The notes beneath the pieces were generated by a model. It was not told where the DNA came from and did no database searches. It worked only from the letters and a program-made list of their open reading frames with translations. Both the position numbers and the translations under genes were made by a program. A DNA stretch of 64,000 nt from Caballeronia sp. NK8 (lineage in GTDB: Bacteria > Pseudomonadota > Gammaproteobacteria > Burkholderiales > Burkholderiaceae), in NCBI RefSeq assembly GCF_018408855.1, contig NZ_AP024322.1, positions 1,798,001 to 1,862,000 of the forward strand, in the 5' to 3' direction. Positions 46,373-61,566 of this stretch are shown here, piece by piece. How positions within the stretch are numbered: position 1 is the first letter of the stretch; each line of letters begins with the position of its first letter.

Positions 46373-47844
46373 TACAGCGGCAGCGTATGCGAGATCGCCG
46401 TCAGGCACGCGGTCATCAGCGGGCCCGGAACCAGACCGAGCACCAGCACGGCGAGGCCGTTGAACGCGAGCAACGAGCGGTTCAGGCCGCCAGCGACGAT
46501 CGGCGATGCGTCTTGCGGTGCATCGAAGTACATCAGCTTCACGACGCGCAGGTAGTAGAACGCACCCACGAGCGAGGTCATCACGGCGAGGACGGCGAGC
46601 CACGTGAGGCCGGCGTTCATCGTCGCTTCGAGCACGGCGAGCTTCGCATAGAAACCGACCGTCGGCGGGATGCCGGCGAGCGAGAACATCATGATCATCA
46701 TGACGAACGCGAACACCGGGCTGCGCTGGTTCAGGCCCTTGAAGTCCTCGAGCATTTCGGCTTCGAAGTCGCGGCGCGCGAGCAGCATGACCACGCCGAA
46801 GGTGCCGAGCGTCGTCACCAGATAGATGATGCTGTAGAACATCGCCGAGCTGTATGCGCCGGCCGCGCCGGTCACCTTGCCGTCGACGACGCCCGCGAGC
46901 AGGCCGAGCAGCACGAAGCCCATGTTGGAGATGGCCGAATACGCCAGCATCCGCTTGATGTTCTTCTGCACGATACCCGTGATATTGCCGACGATGAGCG
47001 ACAGCGCCGCGAGAATCACCAGCATCTCCTGCCAGTCGATCGCCAGCGGGAGCAGGCCCATCACCAGCAGACGCAGGCCCCACGCGAACGCCGCGACCTT
47101 CGGACCGCCGCCGGTGAGCAGCGTCATCGCAGTCGGTGCGCCTTGATACACGTCGGGCACCCACATGTGGAACGGCACCGCGCCCATCTTGAACGCCACA
47201 CCCGCCACGACGAAGATCACGCCGAACAGCAGCACGGCATCGTTGATGCGTCCCGAAGCCACCGCCTTCAGCACTTCATTCAGTTCGAGCGAACCGGTCG
47301 CGCCGTAGAGCATCGAGATGCCGTACAGCAGGAAACCGGATGCGAGCGCGCCGAGCACGTAGTACTTCATCGCCGATTCGTTCGACTGCGGCGCGTCCTT
47401 GCGCAGCGCGATGACCGCGTACAGCGACAGCGACATCAGTTCGAGGCCGAGATACAGCGTGAGGAAGTTATTGCCCGAAATCATCACGCACTGGCCCAGC
47501 AGCGAAAACAGGCCGAGCAGGAAGAAGTCGCCGCGGAACAGGTCGCGATCTTCCAGATACTTCTTCGAATAGATGATCGAGACCGCGTAGCCGAGGCACA
47601 CCACCGCCTTCATCGCGCTCGCGAACGGATCGACGATGTACATGCGCGTGAAGAAGTAGGCCGGCGTCGGATTGAGCGCGGTCATCGCGAACCACACGCC
47701 ACAGACGATCGTCGACACGAGCGCGATCAGATACGTCGTATTGCGGCTCTTCTCGCCGAACACCGTGTCGTTCAACCAGGCGACGACGACTGCGGCCATC
47801 AGGACCGCGTCGGGCCACAACATACTCATAGGAGCGTTTTGCAT
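46372..47844 (-). CDS. nuoN: NADH-quinone oxidoreductase subunit N
   Basis: A 490-aa antiporter-like membrane subunit of complex I with about 14 helices. It is one of three proton-channel subunits in the membrane arm. KMGAVPFHMWVPDVYQGAP carries the conserved loop of this family. It lies 25 bp after nuoM with GGAGG upstream. Confidence 0.96.
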   Translation of the reverse strand: MQNAPMSMLWPDAVLMAAVVVAWLNDTVFGEKSRNTTYLIALVSTIVCGVWFAMTALNPTPAYFFTRMYIVDPFASAMKAVVCLGYAVSIIYSKKYLEDRDLFRGDFFLLGLFSLLGQCVMISGNNFLTLYLGLELMSLSLYAVIALRKDAPQSNESAMKYYVLGALASGFLLYGISMLYGATGSLELNEVLKAVASGRINDAVLLFGVIFVVAGVAFKMGAVPFHMWVPDVYQGAPTAMTLLTGGGPKVAAFAWGLRLLVMGLLPLAIDWQEMLVILAALSLIVGNITGIVQKNIKRMLAYSAISNMGFVLLGLLAGVVDGKVTGAAGAYSSAMFYSIIYLVTTLGTFGVVMLLARRDFEAEMLEDFKGLNQRSPVFAFVMMIMMFSLAGIPPTVGFYAKLAVLEATMNAGLTWLAVLAVMTSLVGAFYYLRVVKLMYFDAPQDASPIVAGGLNRSLLAFNGLAVLVLGLVPGPLMTACLTAISHTLPL

Positions 47845-47869
47845 GATCTTTTAGTTCCTCCGCACGACG

Positions 47870-49369
47870 TTACTGAGCCAGCGGCAGCTTGGACTGCGCG
47901 ACGTGGGAGAGCAGGTTTGCCACGGATTCGTGCATCACGTCGGTAAAGGGCTTCGGATGCAGGCCCATGTACAGCGTGAACAGCGCCAGCACGGCGAGCA
48001 TCAGGAATTCGCGCTTGTTGATGTCCTTGAGCTTCGCGACGTGGTCGTTCGCGACCGCTCCGAAATACACGCGCTTGTACATCCACAGCGTGTAGGCCGC
48101 GCCGAGAATCAGCGTGAAGGTGGCGAGGAAGGCGATCCAGAAGTTGTACTTCACCGCCGCCAGAATCACCATGAATTCGCCGACGAAACCCGAGGTGCCC
48201 GGCAAGCCGCAGTTGGCCATCGCGAAGAGCATCGCGAACGCGGCGAACTTCGGCATCGTGTTCACGACGCCGCCGTAATCCGCGATCTGACGCGAGTGGA
48301 CGCGGTCATAGAGCACGCCGATCGAAAGGAACATCGCGCCCGAGATGAAGCCGTGCGAGATCATCTGGATCAGCCCGCCTTCGACGGCGAGCTGGCTCGA
48401 CGGTCCGAACATGAAAAAGCCGAGCGTGACGAAGCCCATGTGCGCGATCGACGAATACGCGACGAGCTTCTTCATGTCGGCCTGCACCAGCGCGACGAGA
48501 CCGATGTAGATCACCGCGATCAGCGACAGCGTGATGACCACCGGCGCCAGGAAATGGCTCGCGTCCGGCGCGATCGGCAGCGAGAAGCGCAGGAAACCGT
48601 ACGCGCCCAGCTTCAGCATGATCGCCGCCAGCACGACCGAGCCGCCCGTCGGGGCTTCCACGTGCGCGTCAGGCAACCACGTGTGCACCGGCCACATCGG
48701 TACCTTCACGGCGAACGCCAGGAAGAACGCGATGAAGAGCAGCACCTGTGGCGTCATGTCGAGCTTCGCGGCGTGCCACGCGGCGAGATCGAACGTATGC
48801 GTCTGCGTGTACAGATACAGCAACGCGACCAGCATCAGCAGCGAGCCGGCCAGCGTGTACAGGAAGAACTTGAACGCCGCGTACACGCGGTTCGGTCCAC
48901 CCCACACGCCGATGATGATGTACATCGGAATGAGCGTGGCTTCGAAGAACACGTAGAACAGCAGGCCATCCGCCGTCGAGAACACGCCGATCATGATGCC
49001 CGAGAGGATCAGAAACGCGGCCATGTACTGCGACACGCGCTCGGTGATCACTTCCCAGCCGGCGATCACGACGATCACCGTGATGAGCGCGGTCAGCACG
49101 ACGAACCACATCGAGATGCCGTCCACACCGAGGTGGTACGTGATGTTGAAGCGCTCGATCCAGTTCGACTGTTCGACGAACTGCAGCGCGGCCGTCGACG
49201 TATCGAAGCCGGTGATGAGCGGAATCGTGACGATCAGCCCGAGCACCGAGCCGATCAGCGCGACCCAGCGCGCGGGCGCCGGGTTCTGGTCGTTACCAAC
49301 TGCGAGCACCAGCAGGCCGAAAATGATCGGCAGCCAGATCGCGACACTGAGAATCGGAAAAGAGTGCAT
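47870..49369 (-). CDS. nuoM: NADH-quinone oxidoreductase subunit M
   Basis: A 499-aa antiporter-like subunit. It has the conserved FAVKVPMWPVHTWLPDAHVE segment with the essential Lys, and the Glu in the NuoM helix 5 region (FEATLIPMYIIIG). About 14 helices. It is 13 bp after nuoL. Confidence 0.96.
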   Translation of the reverse strand: MHSFPILSVAIWLPIIFGLLVLAVGNDQNPAPARWVALIGSVLGLIVTIPLITGFDTSTAALQFVEQSNWIERFNITYHLGVDGISMWFVVLTALITVIVVIAGWEVITERVSQYMAAFLILSGIMIGVFSTADGLLFYVFFEATLIPMYIIIGVWGGPNRVYAAFKFFLYTLAGSLLMLVALLYLYTQTHTFDLAAWHAAKLDMTPQVLLFIAFFLAFAVKVPMWPVHTWLPDAHVEAPTGGSVVLAAIMLKLGAYGFLRFSLPIAPDASHFLAPVVITLSLIAVIYIGLVALVQADMKKLVAYSSIAHMGFVTLGFFMFGPSSQLAVEGGLIQMISHGFISGAMFLSIGVLYDRVHSRQIADYGGVVNTMPKFAAFAMLFAMANCGLPGTSGFVGEFMVILAAVKYNFWIAFLATFTLILGAAYTLWMYKRVYFGAVANDHVAKLKDINKREFLMLAVLALFTLYMGLHPKPFTDVMHESVANLLSHVAQSKLPLAQ

Positions 49370-49382
49370 AGGATCCCTCGCC

Positions 49383-51449
<2,067 letters not shown>

Positions 51450-51466
51450 AACAGCCTAGCCTGAAA

Positions 51467-51772
51467 TTAACCTTTGAGCTGATCGAGGTCCTCGACGTTG
51501 ATCGTGTCGAGGCTACGGAACAGGGTCACGAGAATCGCGAGACCGATCGCGGCTTCAGCCGCGGCCACGGTCAGCACGAAGAACACGAAAATCTGGCCAT
51601 GCACATCGCCCAGATAGTGCGAGAACGCGACAAAATTGGTGTTCACCGCGAGCAGCATCAATTCGATGGCCATCAGGATGATGATGATGTTGCGGCGGTT
51701 CAGGAAGATGCCGACGATGCTGATCGCAAACAGGATCGCACCGAGCACGAGGTAATGGGCAAGACTCAACAT
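51467..51772 (-). CDS. nuoK: NADH-quinone oxidoreductase subunit K
   Basis: A 101-aa three-helix membrane subunit. The second helix carries the two conserved Glu residues ([11 protein letters not shown] and [10 protein letters not shown]) needed for proton coupling. It is 20 bp after nuoJ. Confidence 0.96.
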   Translation of the reverse strand: MLSLAHYLVLGAILFAISIVGIFLNRRNIIIILMAIELMLLAVNTNFVAFSHYLGDVHGQIFVFFVLTVAAAEAAIGLAILVTLFRSLDTINVEDLDQLKG

Positions 51773-51792
51773 ATTCGTATTCTCCTTCGCGC

Positions 51793-52470
51793 TCAGCCCT
51801 TGTTGTCGACCGTACCCGCGCCGATATTGCCGGTCACGGCCGGTTCCGTGGTGGCGTCCGGCGCCTCTGTCTCGGACTTCATCTTCACGATGCGAACGCG
51901 ATCTTGCGCGCGCACCTTGACTTGCTGGCTGACGGTTTGCGTCTTCTTGTCTTTCTTGTCGCGGATCGTGAGCGAGATCGCAGCGATGATGGCGACCAGC
52001 AGAACGAGACCCGCAATTTCAAAGGCGAAGATGTAGTCCGTGTAGATGACCTTGCCGATCAGTTGCGTATTCGGCATCACCCCCGCACCGCTGACGGCTG
52101 CGCCGACGACCGGCGTGATGGTCGCGCCGTAGCCGTGCCAGAGGATCAGCGCGGTCTCGATCACGATGATCGCGCCGACGATGCTCGCGAGCGGCACGAA
52201 GCGCTTGAAATCCCGTCGCAGGACATCAATGTTGATGTCGAGCATCATGACCACGAAGAGGAACAGCACCATCACGGCGCCCACGTACACGAGAACCAGC
52301 AGAATCGCGAGGAATTCGGCTTGCAGCAGCATCCAGATCGCGGCCGCGTTGAAGAACGAGAGCACGAGGAAAAGCGCGGATGACACCGGGTTGCGCGAGG
52401 TGATCACCTTCAGCGCCGACACGGTCAGCAGCAGCGCGAAGATATAGAACAGTACGGTTGTGAATTCCAT
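51793..52470 (-). CDS. nuoJ: NADH-quinone oxidoreductase subunit J
   Basis: A 225-aa membrane subunit with five helices and a hydrophilic C-terminus (about 165-225) rich in Lys and Glu. The conserved [17 protein letters not shown] helix 3 pi-bulge region is present. It is separated from nuoI by 154 bp, the largest gap inside the nuo operon. Confidence 0.95.
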   Translation of the reverse strand: MEFTTVLFYIFALLLTVSALKVITSRNPVSSALFLVLSFFNAAAIWMLLQAEFLAILLVLVYVGAVMVLFLFVVMMLDINIDVLRRDFKRFVPLASIVGAIIVIETALILWHGYGATITPVVGAAVSGAGVMPNTQLIGKVIYTDYIFAFEIAGLVLLVAIIAAISLTIRDKKDKKTQTVSQQVKVRAQDRVRIVKMKSETEAPDATTEPAVTGNIGAGTVDNKG

Positions 52471-52624
52471 GATTACCGGTTCATCGTTAGGCCATCATCA
52501 GGCATGGTGTGTCGGCGCTTTCGGACAGGAGCCGCCCTCGGCGCGCGCCGCAGTGTGCCAAACAGCAACAACAAAATCGCTCTGGCGCGATGCCGAACCG
52601 CGTGGCTTCGGCATCGAACTCATA
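52471..52624 (-). other. Intercistronic gap between nuoI and nuoJ with hairpin
   Basis: 154 bp with no gene. It contains a GATGCCGAA / TTCGGCATC hairpin (52589-52615) 10 bp after the nuoI stop. No T-run follows, so it is more likely an RNA-stability or processing stem than a terminator. Confidence 0.55.
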
Positions 52625-53113
52625 TCAACGATAAGGCGCGTCCGCCGCCTTCGATGCGGCGATTTCCGTTTCGTAACGATCGCCCACCGCAAGCAGCATG
52701 TCCTTCGTGAAGTACAGGTCGCCGCGCTTTTCGCCGTGATATTCGAGGATGTGCGTTTCGACGATCGAATCGACCGGGCAGCTTTCTTCGCAGAATCCGC
52801 AGAAGATGCACTTGGTCAGGTCGATGTCGTAGCGCGTCGTGCGACGGGTGTTGTCCGCGCGCGTTTCCGATTCGATCGTGATCGCCATCGCCGGGCACAC
52901 TGCTTCGCACAGCTTGCAGGCGATGCAGCGCTCTTCGCCGTTTTCATAGCGGCGCAGCGCGTGCAGACCGCGAAAACGCGGCGAGATCGGGGTCTTCTCT
53001 TCCGGGAACTGCACTGTGATCTTGCGCTGGAACGTGTAACGGCCCGTCAGCGCCAGACCCTTCAGCAGCTCGGTCAGGAAGAAGGTTTTGAAGAAGTTCT
53101 GAATAGCGTTCAT
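52625..53113 (-). CDS. nuoI: NADH-quinone oxidoreductase subunit I
   Basis: A 162-aa subunit holding clusters N6a and N6b. Two CxxCxxCxxxCP motifs give ligands Cys63/66/69/73 and Cys102/105/108/112. The N-terminal amphipathic helix anchors it to the membrane arm. 24 bp after nuoH. Confidence 0.97.
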   Translation of the reverse strand: MNAIQNFFKTFFLTELLKGLALTGRYTFQRKITVQFPEEKTPISPRFRGLHALRRYENGEERCIACKLCEAVCPAMAITIESETRADNTRRTTRYDIDLTKCIFCGFCEESCPVDSIVETHILEYHGEKRGDLYFTKDMLLAVGDRYETEIAASKAADAPYR

Positions 53114-53137
53114 GATGTTTTCGTCCGCTCTTGTCTC

Positions 53138-54202
53138 TTACTTCCAGATGTTGAGCGGCGACATGATCCAGAAGCCGACCACCACCACCCAGATCACCGA
53201 CACCGGCAGGAACACCTTCCAGCCCAGACGCATGATCTGGTCATAGCGGTAACGCGGGAAAGTCGCGCGCGCCCAGATGAACACCGACAGCAGCAGGAAT
53301 ACCTTGAAAACGAACCAGAATACGCCCGGAATGAACGACAGGAAGCCAAACGGTGCATCCCAGCCGCCGAGGAACAGCGTCGTCGCGATCGCGGAGATCA
53401 CGATCATGTTGATGTACTCGGCGAGGAAGAACAGCGCGAACGCCATGCCGGAGTAATCGATCATGTGACCCGCGACGATTTCCGATTCGCCTTCCACCAC
53501 GTCGAACGGGTGACGGTTCGTTTCAGCGATGCCCGAGATGAAGTACACGACGAACATCGGCAAGAGCGGCAGCCAGTTCCACGACAGGAAGTTGACGCCC
53601 CAGCCCGCGAACATGCCGCGCTGCTGCGAGTGCACGATCTCGGACATGTTCAGCGTGCCCGCGACCATCAGCACCACGACGAGCGCGAAACCCATCGAGA
53701 TTTCGTAGGACACCATCTGCGCCGCCGCGCGCATCGCACCCAGGAACGCGTACTTCGAGTTCGACGCCCAGCCCGCGAGGATCACGCCGTACACGCCGAT
53801 CGACGAAATCGCCATGGCGTACAGCAGACCCGCGTTGATATCGCCGAGCACCGCCTTGGCCTGGAACGGAATCACCGCCCAGACCGCGAACGCGGGCACC
53901 ACGGTCATGATCGGCGCGATCATGTAGATCCATTTGCTGGCCGCCGTCGGCTGAATGACTTCCTTGAGCAGAAGCTTCAGCACGTCTGCGATCGGCTGCA
54001 GCAGACCTGCGGGACCGACGCGGTTCGGGCCGAGACGCACGTGCATCCAGCCGATGAGCTTGCGTTCCCAGAGAATCAGGTACGCCACGCACAGCAGGAT
54101 GACCACCGAAACCACGAGGATGCGGACGATCGCCCACACCGTCGGCCATGCGACGCCGAGAAGCTGCGTGCCGCCTGCGTTGATCGTATCGAACAAGCCC
54201 AT
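53138..54202 (-). CDS. nuoH: NADH-quinone oxidoreductase subunit H
   Basis: A 354-aa membrane subunit with eight helices that forms the quinone entry site. Conserved [20 protein letters not shown] and [11 protein letters not shown] segments are present. It starts 2 bp after the nuoG stop codon. Confidence 0.97.
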   Translation of the reverse strand: MGLFDTINAGGTQLLGVAWPTVWAIVRILVVSVVILLCVAYLILWERKLIGWMHVRLGPNRVGPAGLLQPIADVLKLLLKEVIQPTAASKWIYMIAPIMTVVPAFAVWAVIPFQAKAVLGDINAGLLYAMAISSIGVYGVILAGWASNSKYAFLGAMRAAAQMVSYEISMGFALVVVLMVAGTLNMSEIVHSQQRGMFAGWGVNFLSWNWLPLLPMFVVYFISGIAETNRHPFDVVEGESEIVAGHMIDYSGMAFALFFLAEYINMIVISAIATTLFLGGWDAPFGFLSFIPGVFWFVFKVFLLLSVFIWARATFPRYRYDQIMRLGWKVFLPVSVIWVVVVGFWIMSPLNIWK

Positions 54203-54204
54203 TT

Positions 54205-56544
54205 TTACGCCTTCTCCACTACCAGTTCACCGAACAGGCCGCCGAGCGCGGCGCCAGCCGTCGTGCCCGCCGACACGCGGACCACCGATTCCGCGAGATT
54301 CGCATCGCGGACCGCGGGCAGCGTCACCGACAGGTTGCCTTGCTTGATACGCACCGCTTCGCCGTCCTTCAGGCCGAGCTTGTCGAAGAGCGAGGTCGGC
54401 AGACCCGCCACGTTCGCATCGCGTGCGGCCGCCGTCAGATGCAGCGACGGCGCGCGGCGCACGAGCGCGTCGGCGTGGTAGATCGGCACATCGGCGAGGC
54501 GCTGCAGGCCGCTGCCGTTCAGCACGACATTCGATGCTGCGCGCTTCGCCGCCACCGCCGTCTTGTTCGACAGGCGCGCGCTCAGGTCGCCCGTGCCGAG
54601 CGCTGCAACGCGCACTTCTTCGGCCGTGTCGAATTCGAAGCCCGGCAAGCCGAGGATCGTGCCCAGCACGCGCAGCACCTTCCAGCCCGGACGCGTATCG
54701 CCGAGCGCGCGCACGACGCCGTTGAACGACTGTGCCGTGCCTTCCGCGTTGACGAACGTGCCCGACGTTTCCGTGTACGGCGCGATCGGCAGCAGTACGT
54801 CCGCGTAGTCCATGCCGTGCTTGAACGGCGACATCACGACGACCATTTCCGCTGCCTTCAGCGCGGCGATGGCTTGCGCCGGATTGGCCGTGTCGTATTC
54901 CGGTTCGGCGTTCAGGAGCACATAGCCCTTGCGCGGCTGCTCGAACGCTTCGCGTGCGTTGAGACCGCCTTCGCCCGGCAGTGCATCGACGAGATGCGCG
55001 CCGACCGAGTTCGCGCCTTCCGTGAGGAAGCCGAGTGTCGCTCCGGTATTGTCGGCGATCCACTGGGCCGCCGCCTGAATCTGTGCAAAGTCCGGATGCT
55101 GAACCGCGACGTTGCCGAGCAGCACGACGCGCTCTTCACCCGCCGACAGCGATGCCGCGACATCCTTGGCCGCCGCCGACACGTCGCGACCCGCGAACGC
55201 GTCCGGCAGCGCGACGCCGCGCGCTTCGGCGACCGCCGCCGCGATGCCCGCGAGCTGATCGAGCCACGCCGAGGGCGCGGCGACCAGGCGATGCGCGGTC
55301 GGAATCAGCGAGTCGTCGTTGCTGGCGTTCAGGAACGTGACCTTCGCGCCGTTCTTCGCTGCCTGACGCAGACGCGCGGCGAACAGCGGATGATCGCGGC
55401 GCAGGAACGAGCCGATCACGAACGCGGTGTCGATCATCGACAGATCCGCGATCTTCGTGCCGAGCCACGGCGCCCCGACGCCCATCGGCGCCGAGAAATC
55501 GTTCTGGCGCAGACGGAAATCGACATTCGGCGTACCGACGCCTTCAGCCAGTTGCTTGAGCAGATGCAGCTCTTCGACCGTGCTGTGCGGCGTGGCGAGC
55601 GCGGCGATGGCGTTCGCGCCATGATCCGCCTTGATGCCCTTCAGGCCCTTCGCCACGTATTCGAGCGCGGTCTGCCAGTCGGTTTCGATCCAGTTGCCGC
55701 CCTGCTTGAGCATCGGCGTGGTGAGACGCTCGTCGCTGTTCAGGCCTTCGTACGAGAAACGGTCCTTGTCCGAGATCCAGCATTCGTTGATGGCTTCGTT
55801 TTCCATCGGCAGAACGCGCATCACGCGATTGTTCTTCACCTGCACGACGAGGTTCGCGCCGACGGAATCGTGCGGGCTCACCGACTTGCGGCGCGACAGT
55901 TCCCACGTACGCGCGCTGTAGCGGAACGGCTTGCTGGTCAGTGCGCCGACCGGGCACAGGTCGATCATGTTGCCCGACAGTTCCGAATCCACCGTCTTGC
56001 CGACGAACGACGTGATTTCCGAATGCTCGCCGCGGCCCAGCATGCCGAGCTCCATCACGCCGGCGACTTCCTGGCCGAAGCGCACGCAGCGCGTGCAGTG
56101 GATGCAGCGCGACATCTCTTCCATCGAGATGAGCGGGCCGACGTTCTTGTGAAACACCACGCGCTTCTCTTCGCTATAGCGCGACTGCGACTTGCCGTAA
56201 CCGACGGCCAGATCCTGCAACTGGCACTCGCCGCCCTGATCGCAGATCGGGCAATCGAGCGGGTGGTTGATCAGCAGGAATTCCATCACCGACTGCTGCG
56301 CCTTCACGGCCTTGTCGGAGGTGGTGCGAACGATCATGCCGGCCGACACGGGCGTCGCGCAGGCGGGAACGGCCTTCGGCATCTTTTCGACTTCGACGAG
56401 GCACATCCGGCAGTTCGCCGCGATCGACAGCTTCTTGTGATAGCAAAAGTGAGGGATGTACGTATCGACCTTGTGCGCAGCCTGGATCACCATGCTGCCT
56501 TCAGGCACCTCGACCGTCTTGCCGTCAATTTCTAGTTCAACCAT
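54205..56544 (-). CDS. nuoG: NADH-quinone oxidoreductase subunit G
   Basis: 779 aa. The N-terminal part carries cluster N1b ([15 protein letters not shown]), then N5 (HCTRC and upstream His/Cys) and N4 ([11 protein letters not shown]). The extra N7 cysteines of E. coli are absent: the equivalent region reads [12 protein letters not shown]. The rest is a molybdopterin-oxidoreductase-like fold without cofactor. 63 bp after nuoF. Confidence 0.96.
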   Translation of the reverse strand: MVELEIDGKTVEVPEGSMVIQAAHKVDTYIPHFCYHKKLSIAANCRMCLVEVEKMPKAVPACATPVSAGMIVRTTSDKAVKAQQSVMEFLLINHPLDCPICDQGGECQLQDLAVGYGKSQSRYSEEKRVVFHKNVGPLISMEEMSRCIHCTRCVRFGQEVAGVMELGMLGRGEHSEITSFVGKTVDSELSGNMIDLCPVGALTSKPFRYSARTWELSRRKSVSPHDSVGANLVVQVKNNRVMRVLPMENEAINECWISDKDRFSYEGLNSDERLTTPMLKQGGNWIETDWQTALEYVAKGLKGIKADHGANAIAALATPHSTVEELHLLKQLAEGVGTPNVDFRLRQNDFSAPMGVGAPWLGTKIADLSMIDTAFVIGSFLRRDHPLFAARLRQAAKNGAKVTFLNASNDDSLIPTAHRLVAAPSAWLDQLAGIAAAVAEARGVALPDAFAGRDVSAAAKDVAASLSAGEERVVLLGNVAVQHPDFAQIQAAAQWIADNTGATLGFLTEGANSVGAHLVDALPGEGGLNAREAFEQPRKGYVLLNAEPEYDTANPAQAIAALKAAEMVVVMSPFKHGMDYADVLLPIAPYTETSGTFVNAEGTAQSFNGVVRALGDTRPGWKVLRVLGTILGLPGFEFDTAEEVRVAALGTGDLSARLSNKTAVAAKRAASNVVLNGSGLQRLADVPIYHADALVRRAPSLHLTAAARDANVAGLPTSLFDKLGLKDGEAVRIKQGNLSVTLPAVRDANLAESVVRVSAGTTAGAALGGLFGELVVEKA

Positions 56545-56607
56545 GATGGATTAAGATCCTCAACCCTGGTCTCTCGACCCTTGTCGCGCATCTGACTGCG
56601 CGTCTGA

Positions 56608-57926
<1,319 letters not shown>

Positions 57927-57930
<4 letters not shown>

Positions 57931-58412
57931 TTCGAAAGTTCCTCGATCAACTGGTCGATCTTCTCGCGGCTCATGAAGCTGCACATGCGATGGTTGTTCA
58001 CGAGCATCACGGGTGCGTCGCCGCACGCGCCGAAGCACTCGCCTTCCTTCAACGTGAACTTGCCGTCCGCGGTGGTTTCGCCGAAATCGATTCCAAGCTT
58101 CTGCTTGAGATACTCGGCAGCGCTGTCCGAACCGCCGTCCGGACCGAGCTGGCAAGGCAGGTTCGTGCAGAGCGTGACCTTGTGCTTACCGACCGGCTTC
58201 AGCTCGTACATGGTGTAGAACGTCGCGACTTCCTGCACCGCGACCGGCGGCATGCTCAGGTAATCGGCCACGAACTGCATGAGTTCGGGCGAGAGCCATC
58301 CATGCTCTTCCTGAGCGACAGCGAGCGCCGCCATCACCGCCGATTGCTTTTGCTCGGCGGGATATTTCGCGACCGCGCGATCGATTTCTTTCAGGCCTTC
58401 AGCTGAGATCAT
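57927..58412 (-). CDS. nuoE: NADH-quinone oxidoreductase subunit E
   Basis: A 161-aa thioredoxin-like subunit holding [2Fe-2S] cluster N1a. Ligands are Cys82, Cys87, Cys126 and Cys130 ([10 protein letters not shown] and [10 protein letters not shown]). The ATG at 58412 fits the family start [10 protein letters not shown]; a TTG start at 58433 would add seven residues. It is 152 bp after nuoD, with no recognisable element in the gap. Confidence 0.95.
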
Positions 58413-58564
58413 TTTCAGACACGACTCTTTCAATTCCTACCGAACGAAAACCTGCCGCGCCCTTCGTATTGCGGCAGACCTGGCGTTCCTGCGGGTTCCT
58501 GTTATTGCTTTCGCGTTCCGTGCGCGGCGGCCCGATGAGCGCACCGCGCAAGCGGAGAATGAGA

Positions 58565-59818
58565 TCAGCGATCGATCTCGCCGAACACGATGTCTTGCGT
58601 ACCGATGATCGTCACAGCGTCGGCGATCATGTGGCCGCGCGCCATTTCGTCGAGCGATGCGAGATGCGCATAGCCCGGCGCGCGAATCTTCAGGCGATAC
58701 GGCTTGTTCGCGCCATCCGAAATCAGGTAAATACCGAATTCGCCCTTCGGATGCTCGACCGCCGCGTACGTTTCGCCTTCCGGCACGTGGAAGCCTTCGG
58801 TGAAGAGCTTGAAATGGTGAATCAGCTCTTCCATGTTGCTCTTCATGCCCACGCGCGACGGCGGCGCGACCTTGTGATTATCGACCATCACAGGGCCAGG
58901 ATTCTTGCGCAGCCAGGCAATGCACTGTTGGGCGATGCGGGTCGACTGGCGCATTTCTTCCACGCGCACCAGATAGCGGTCGTAGCAATCGCCGTTCACG
59001 CCGACGGGGATATCGAAGTCGAGCTGATCGTACACCTCGTACGGCTGCTTCTTGCGCAAATCCCATTCGATGCCCGAGCCGCGCAGCATCGCGCCGGACA
59101 AGCCCATTTGCAACGCGCGCTCCGGGCTCACCACGCCGATACCCACGAGACGCTGCTTCCAGATACGGTTGTCGGTGAGCAGCGTTTCGTACTCGTCGAC
59201 ACAATGCGGGAAGCGGTTGAAGAAGTCCTCGATGAAGTCGAGCAGCGAACCCTGACGGTTCTCGTTCATCCGGTCGAGCGCCTTCGCGTTGCGGATCTTC
59301 GACGCCTTGTATTGCGGCATTGCGTCCGGCAGATCGCGATAGACGCCGCCCGGACGATAGTACGCCGCGTGCATGCGCGCGCCGGACACCGCCTCGTAGA
59401 CGTCCATCAGATCTTCGCGCTCGCGGAACGCGTAGAGGAACACCGCCATCGCGCCGACGTCGAGCGCGTGCGAGCCGATCCACATAAGGTGGTTCAGCAC
59501 GCGCGTGATTTCGTCGAACAGCACGCGGATGTACTTCGCGCGAACCGGCACGTCGATGCCGAGCAGCTTCTCGATGGCCATCACGTAGCCGTGCTCGTTG
59601 ACCATCATCGACACGTAGTCGAGACGGTCCATGTACGGCACGGACTGGATGAAGGTCTTGGTTTCGGCCAGTTTTTCGGTCGCGCGATGCAGCAGACCGA
59701 TGTGCGGGTCGGCGCGCTGGATCACTTCGCCGTCGAGTTCCAGCACGAGGCGCAGCACGCCGTGCGCTGCCGGGTGCTGTGGGCCGAAGTTCAGCGTGTA
59801 GTTTTTGATCTCTGCCAT
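58565..59818 (-). CDS. nuoD: NADH-quinone oxidoreductase subunit D
   Basis: A 417-aa subunit of the quinone-binding module. It has the conserved [15 protein letters not shown] loop with the quinone-contact His near residue 19, and the C-terminal DIVFGEIDR. Starts 9 bp after nuoC. Confidence 0.97.
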   Translation of the reverse strand: MAEIKNYTLNFGPQHPAAHGVLRLVLELDGEVIQRADPHIGLLHRATEKLAETKTFIQSVPYMDRLDYVSMMVNEHGYVMAIEKLLGIDVPVRAKYIRVLFDEITRVLNHLMWIGSHALDVGAMAVFLYAFREREDLMDVYEAVSGARMHAAYYRPGGVYRDLPDAMPQYKASKIRNAKALDRMNENRQGSLLDFIEDFFNRFPHCVDEYETLLTDNRIWKQRLVGIGVVSPERALQMGLSGAMLRGSGIEWDLRKKQPYEVYDQLDFDIPVGVNGDCYDRYLVRVEEMRQSTRIAQQCIAWLRKNPGPVMVDNHKVAPPSRVGMKSNMEELIHHFKLFTEGFHVPEGETYAAVEHPKGEFGIYLISDGANKPYRLKIRAPGYAHLASLDEMARGHMIADAVTIIGTQDIVFGEIDR

Positions 59819-59827
59819 GACGTTCTC

Positions 59828-60430
59828 TTAATGTTTCAGACCGCCATAGCGATCTTCGCGGATCACGCGCGGCGTGATTTCGCGCGGCTCGATCGTCACA
59901 GGCTGATACACGACACGCTTCTCTTCCGGGTCGTAGCGCATTTCGACGTAGCCCGAAACCGGGAAGTCCTTGCGGAACGGATGGCCGATGAAACCGTAGT
60001 CCGTGAGAATGCGGCGCAAGTCGGGGTGACCTTCGAACACGATGCCGTAGAGGTCGAACGCTTCGCGCTCGTACCAGTTCGCCGACGTCCAGATGTCCAC
60101 CACAGAAGGCACGATGGGCACTTCGTCGTCCGGAGCGAATACGCGCACGCGCACGCGCCAGTTGTTCGTGATCGAGAGAAGATGGCTCACGGCCGCGAAA
60201 CGCGGGCCGTCGTAGGCGCCGTCGCCGTAGGTCGAGTAGTCGACCCCAGCGAGATCCATGAGCTGCTCGAAGCGCAGCGACGGGTCATCGCGCAGCTGCT
60301 TGCAGACGTCCAGATAGTTGGCCGCCTTGACGACGACCGTCACCTGACCCAGCGACTCGGTGATGCTCTGGAGACGGCCGCCAAACGCCGTCTCGAGGTT
60401 CGCTTTGAGGGTCTCGAGTTTGCTTGCCAT
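59828..60430 (-). CDS. nuoC: NADH-quinone oxidoreductase subunit C
   Basis: A 200-aa peripheral subunit. The family motif [20 protein letters not shown] is present near residue 117. It is separate from nuoD, unlike the fused NuoCD of E. coli. 21 bp after nuoB. Confidence 0.97.
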   Translation of the reverse strand: MASKLETLKANLETAFGGRLQSITESLGQVTVVVKAANYLDVCKQLRDDPSLRFEQLMDLAGVDYSTYGDGAYDGPRFAAVSHLLSITNNWRVRVRVFAPDDEVPIVPSVVDIWTSANWYEREAFDLYGIVFEGHPDLRRILTDYGFIGHPFRKDFPVSGYVEMRYDPEEKRVVYQPVTIEPREITPRVIREDRYGGLKH

Positions 60431-60451
60431 AGTTTGGGGAGACTCAGGCCC

Positions 60452-60931
60452 TTACTGACGGGCGATGGTGTTGGTGCGGCGAATCTTCGCCTGCAACTGG
60501 ATCACGCCGTAGACCAGGGCTTCGGCGGTCGGGGGACAACCGGGAACGTACACGTCGACCGGCACGATCCGGTCGCAACCACGCACGACGGAATACGAAT
60601 AGTGATAGTAGCCGCCGCCGTTCGCGCACGAACCCATCGAGATGACCCAGCGCGGCTCGGCCATCTGGTCGTACACCTTACGAAGCGCGGGCGCCATCTT
60701 GTTGCACAGCGTCCCGGCGACGATCATGACGTCGGACTGGCGCGGGCTCGGACGGAACACCACGCCGAAACGGTCCAGATCGTAGCGGGCGGCGCCCGCA
60801 TGCATCATCTCGACCGCGCAGCACGCGAGACCGAACGTCATCGGCCACAGGGAGCCGGTGCGCGTCCAGTTGATGAGCTTGTCAGCCGTGGTGGTGACAA
60901 AGCCTTCCTTCAAGACCCCTTCGATACTCAT
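60452..60931 (-). CDS. nuoB: NADH-quinone oxidoreductase subunit B
   Basis: A 159-aa subunit that carries the terminal [4Fe-4S] cluster N2. Ligands are the adjacent pair Cys37-Cys38, Cys102 and Cys132 (VPGCPP). The ATG at 60931 follows GGAG; a start at 60973 would add 14 non-conserved residues. 61 bp after nuoA. Confidence 0.97.
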
Positions 60932-60992
60932 TTGTTTTCCACTCCAGATGAGCAGCCAGCCAAAGCCGCCCATGAATCCGGTGATCTAACTG

Positions 60993-61352
60993 TCATTCCC
61001 AGTCGAGTCCGCCCTTTCTCCAGATGTAGGCGAAACCGAGCAAAAATTCGAGCAGAAAAATCATCATCGCCATGAAGCCGGGCCAGCCGATATCGCGCAG
61101 GGACACACCCCACGGAAACAGGAACGCCGTCTCAAGGTCGAAAATGATGAAAAGAATCGCGACGAGATAGTAACGCACATCGAACTTCATACGGGCGTCT
61201 TCGAAGGCTTCGAAGCCGCACTCGTAAGGCGCGTTCTTTTCGGTGTCGGGCTTGTTGGGACCGAGAATCTTGCCGATGCTGACCAACGCAATACCTAAAC
61301 CTAGGCCCACTACAAGAAACAAGAAGACGGGGTAATAGGGTGCGAGGTTCAA
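60993..61352 (-). CDS. nuoA: NADH-quinone oxidoreductase subunit A
   Basis: A 119-aa membrane subunit with three helices and the conserved loop [21 protein letters not shown] near residue 40. The start codon is TTG (61350-61352) preceded by AGAGGA, giving [10 protein letters not shown]. No ATG lies in a better place. First gene of the nuo operon; a TTG start could limit its translation. Confidence 0.95.
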   Translation of the reverse strand: MNLAPYYPVFLFLVVGLGLGIALVSIGKILGPNKPDTEKNAPYECGFEAFEDARMKFDVRYYLVAILFIIFDLETAFLFPWGVSLRDIGWPGFMAMMIFLLEFLLGFAYIWRKGGLDWE

Positions 61353-61566
61353 GGCTATCCTCTGATCGGTAGATGTGGTCTGTTATTGATTGGGGCCTTC
61401 AGCCGGGACGGACCACCCGGCGGGAGAATTCACTTGGGACCGCTCACGATATCAGCACACTGTGACATCCGCTTTGACGATGTCGATGCCGCTGCGAAAA
61501 CGTAAGGGTACTCCAGAAGTGACAATGCCAGCCGAAGCGATGCAAGCGGCTGGCATTGGATAACTT
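61353..61566 (-). other. Leader region between tRNA-Leu and nuoA
   Basis: 214 bp upstream of nuoA. It holds a long hairpin AATGCCAGCCG / CGGCTGGCATT (61524-61557) just after tRNA-Leu, without a T-run. I find only weak promoter-like sequence (minus TGCTGATAT), so where nuo transcription starts is not clear from the sequence. Confidence 0.5.

Noticed and set aside
61524..61557. Hairpin after tRNA-Leu as an intrinsic terminator
   Set aside because: Good stem but no T-run on either strand; listed only as part of the nuoA leader.
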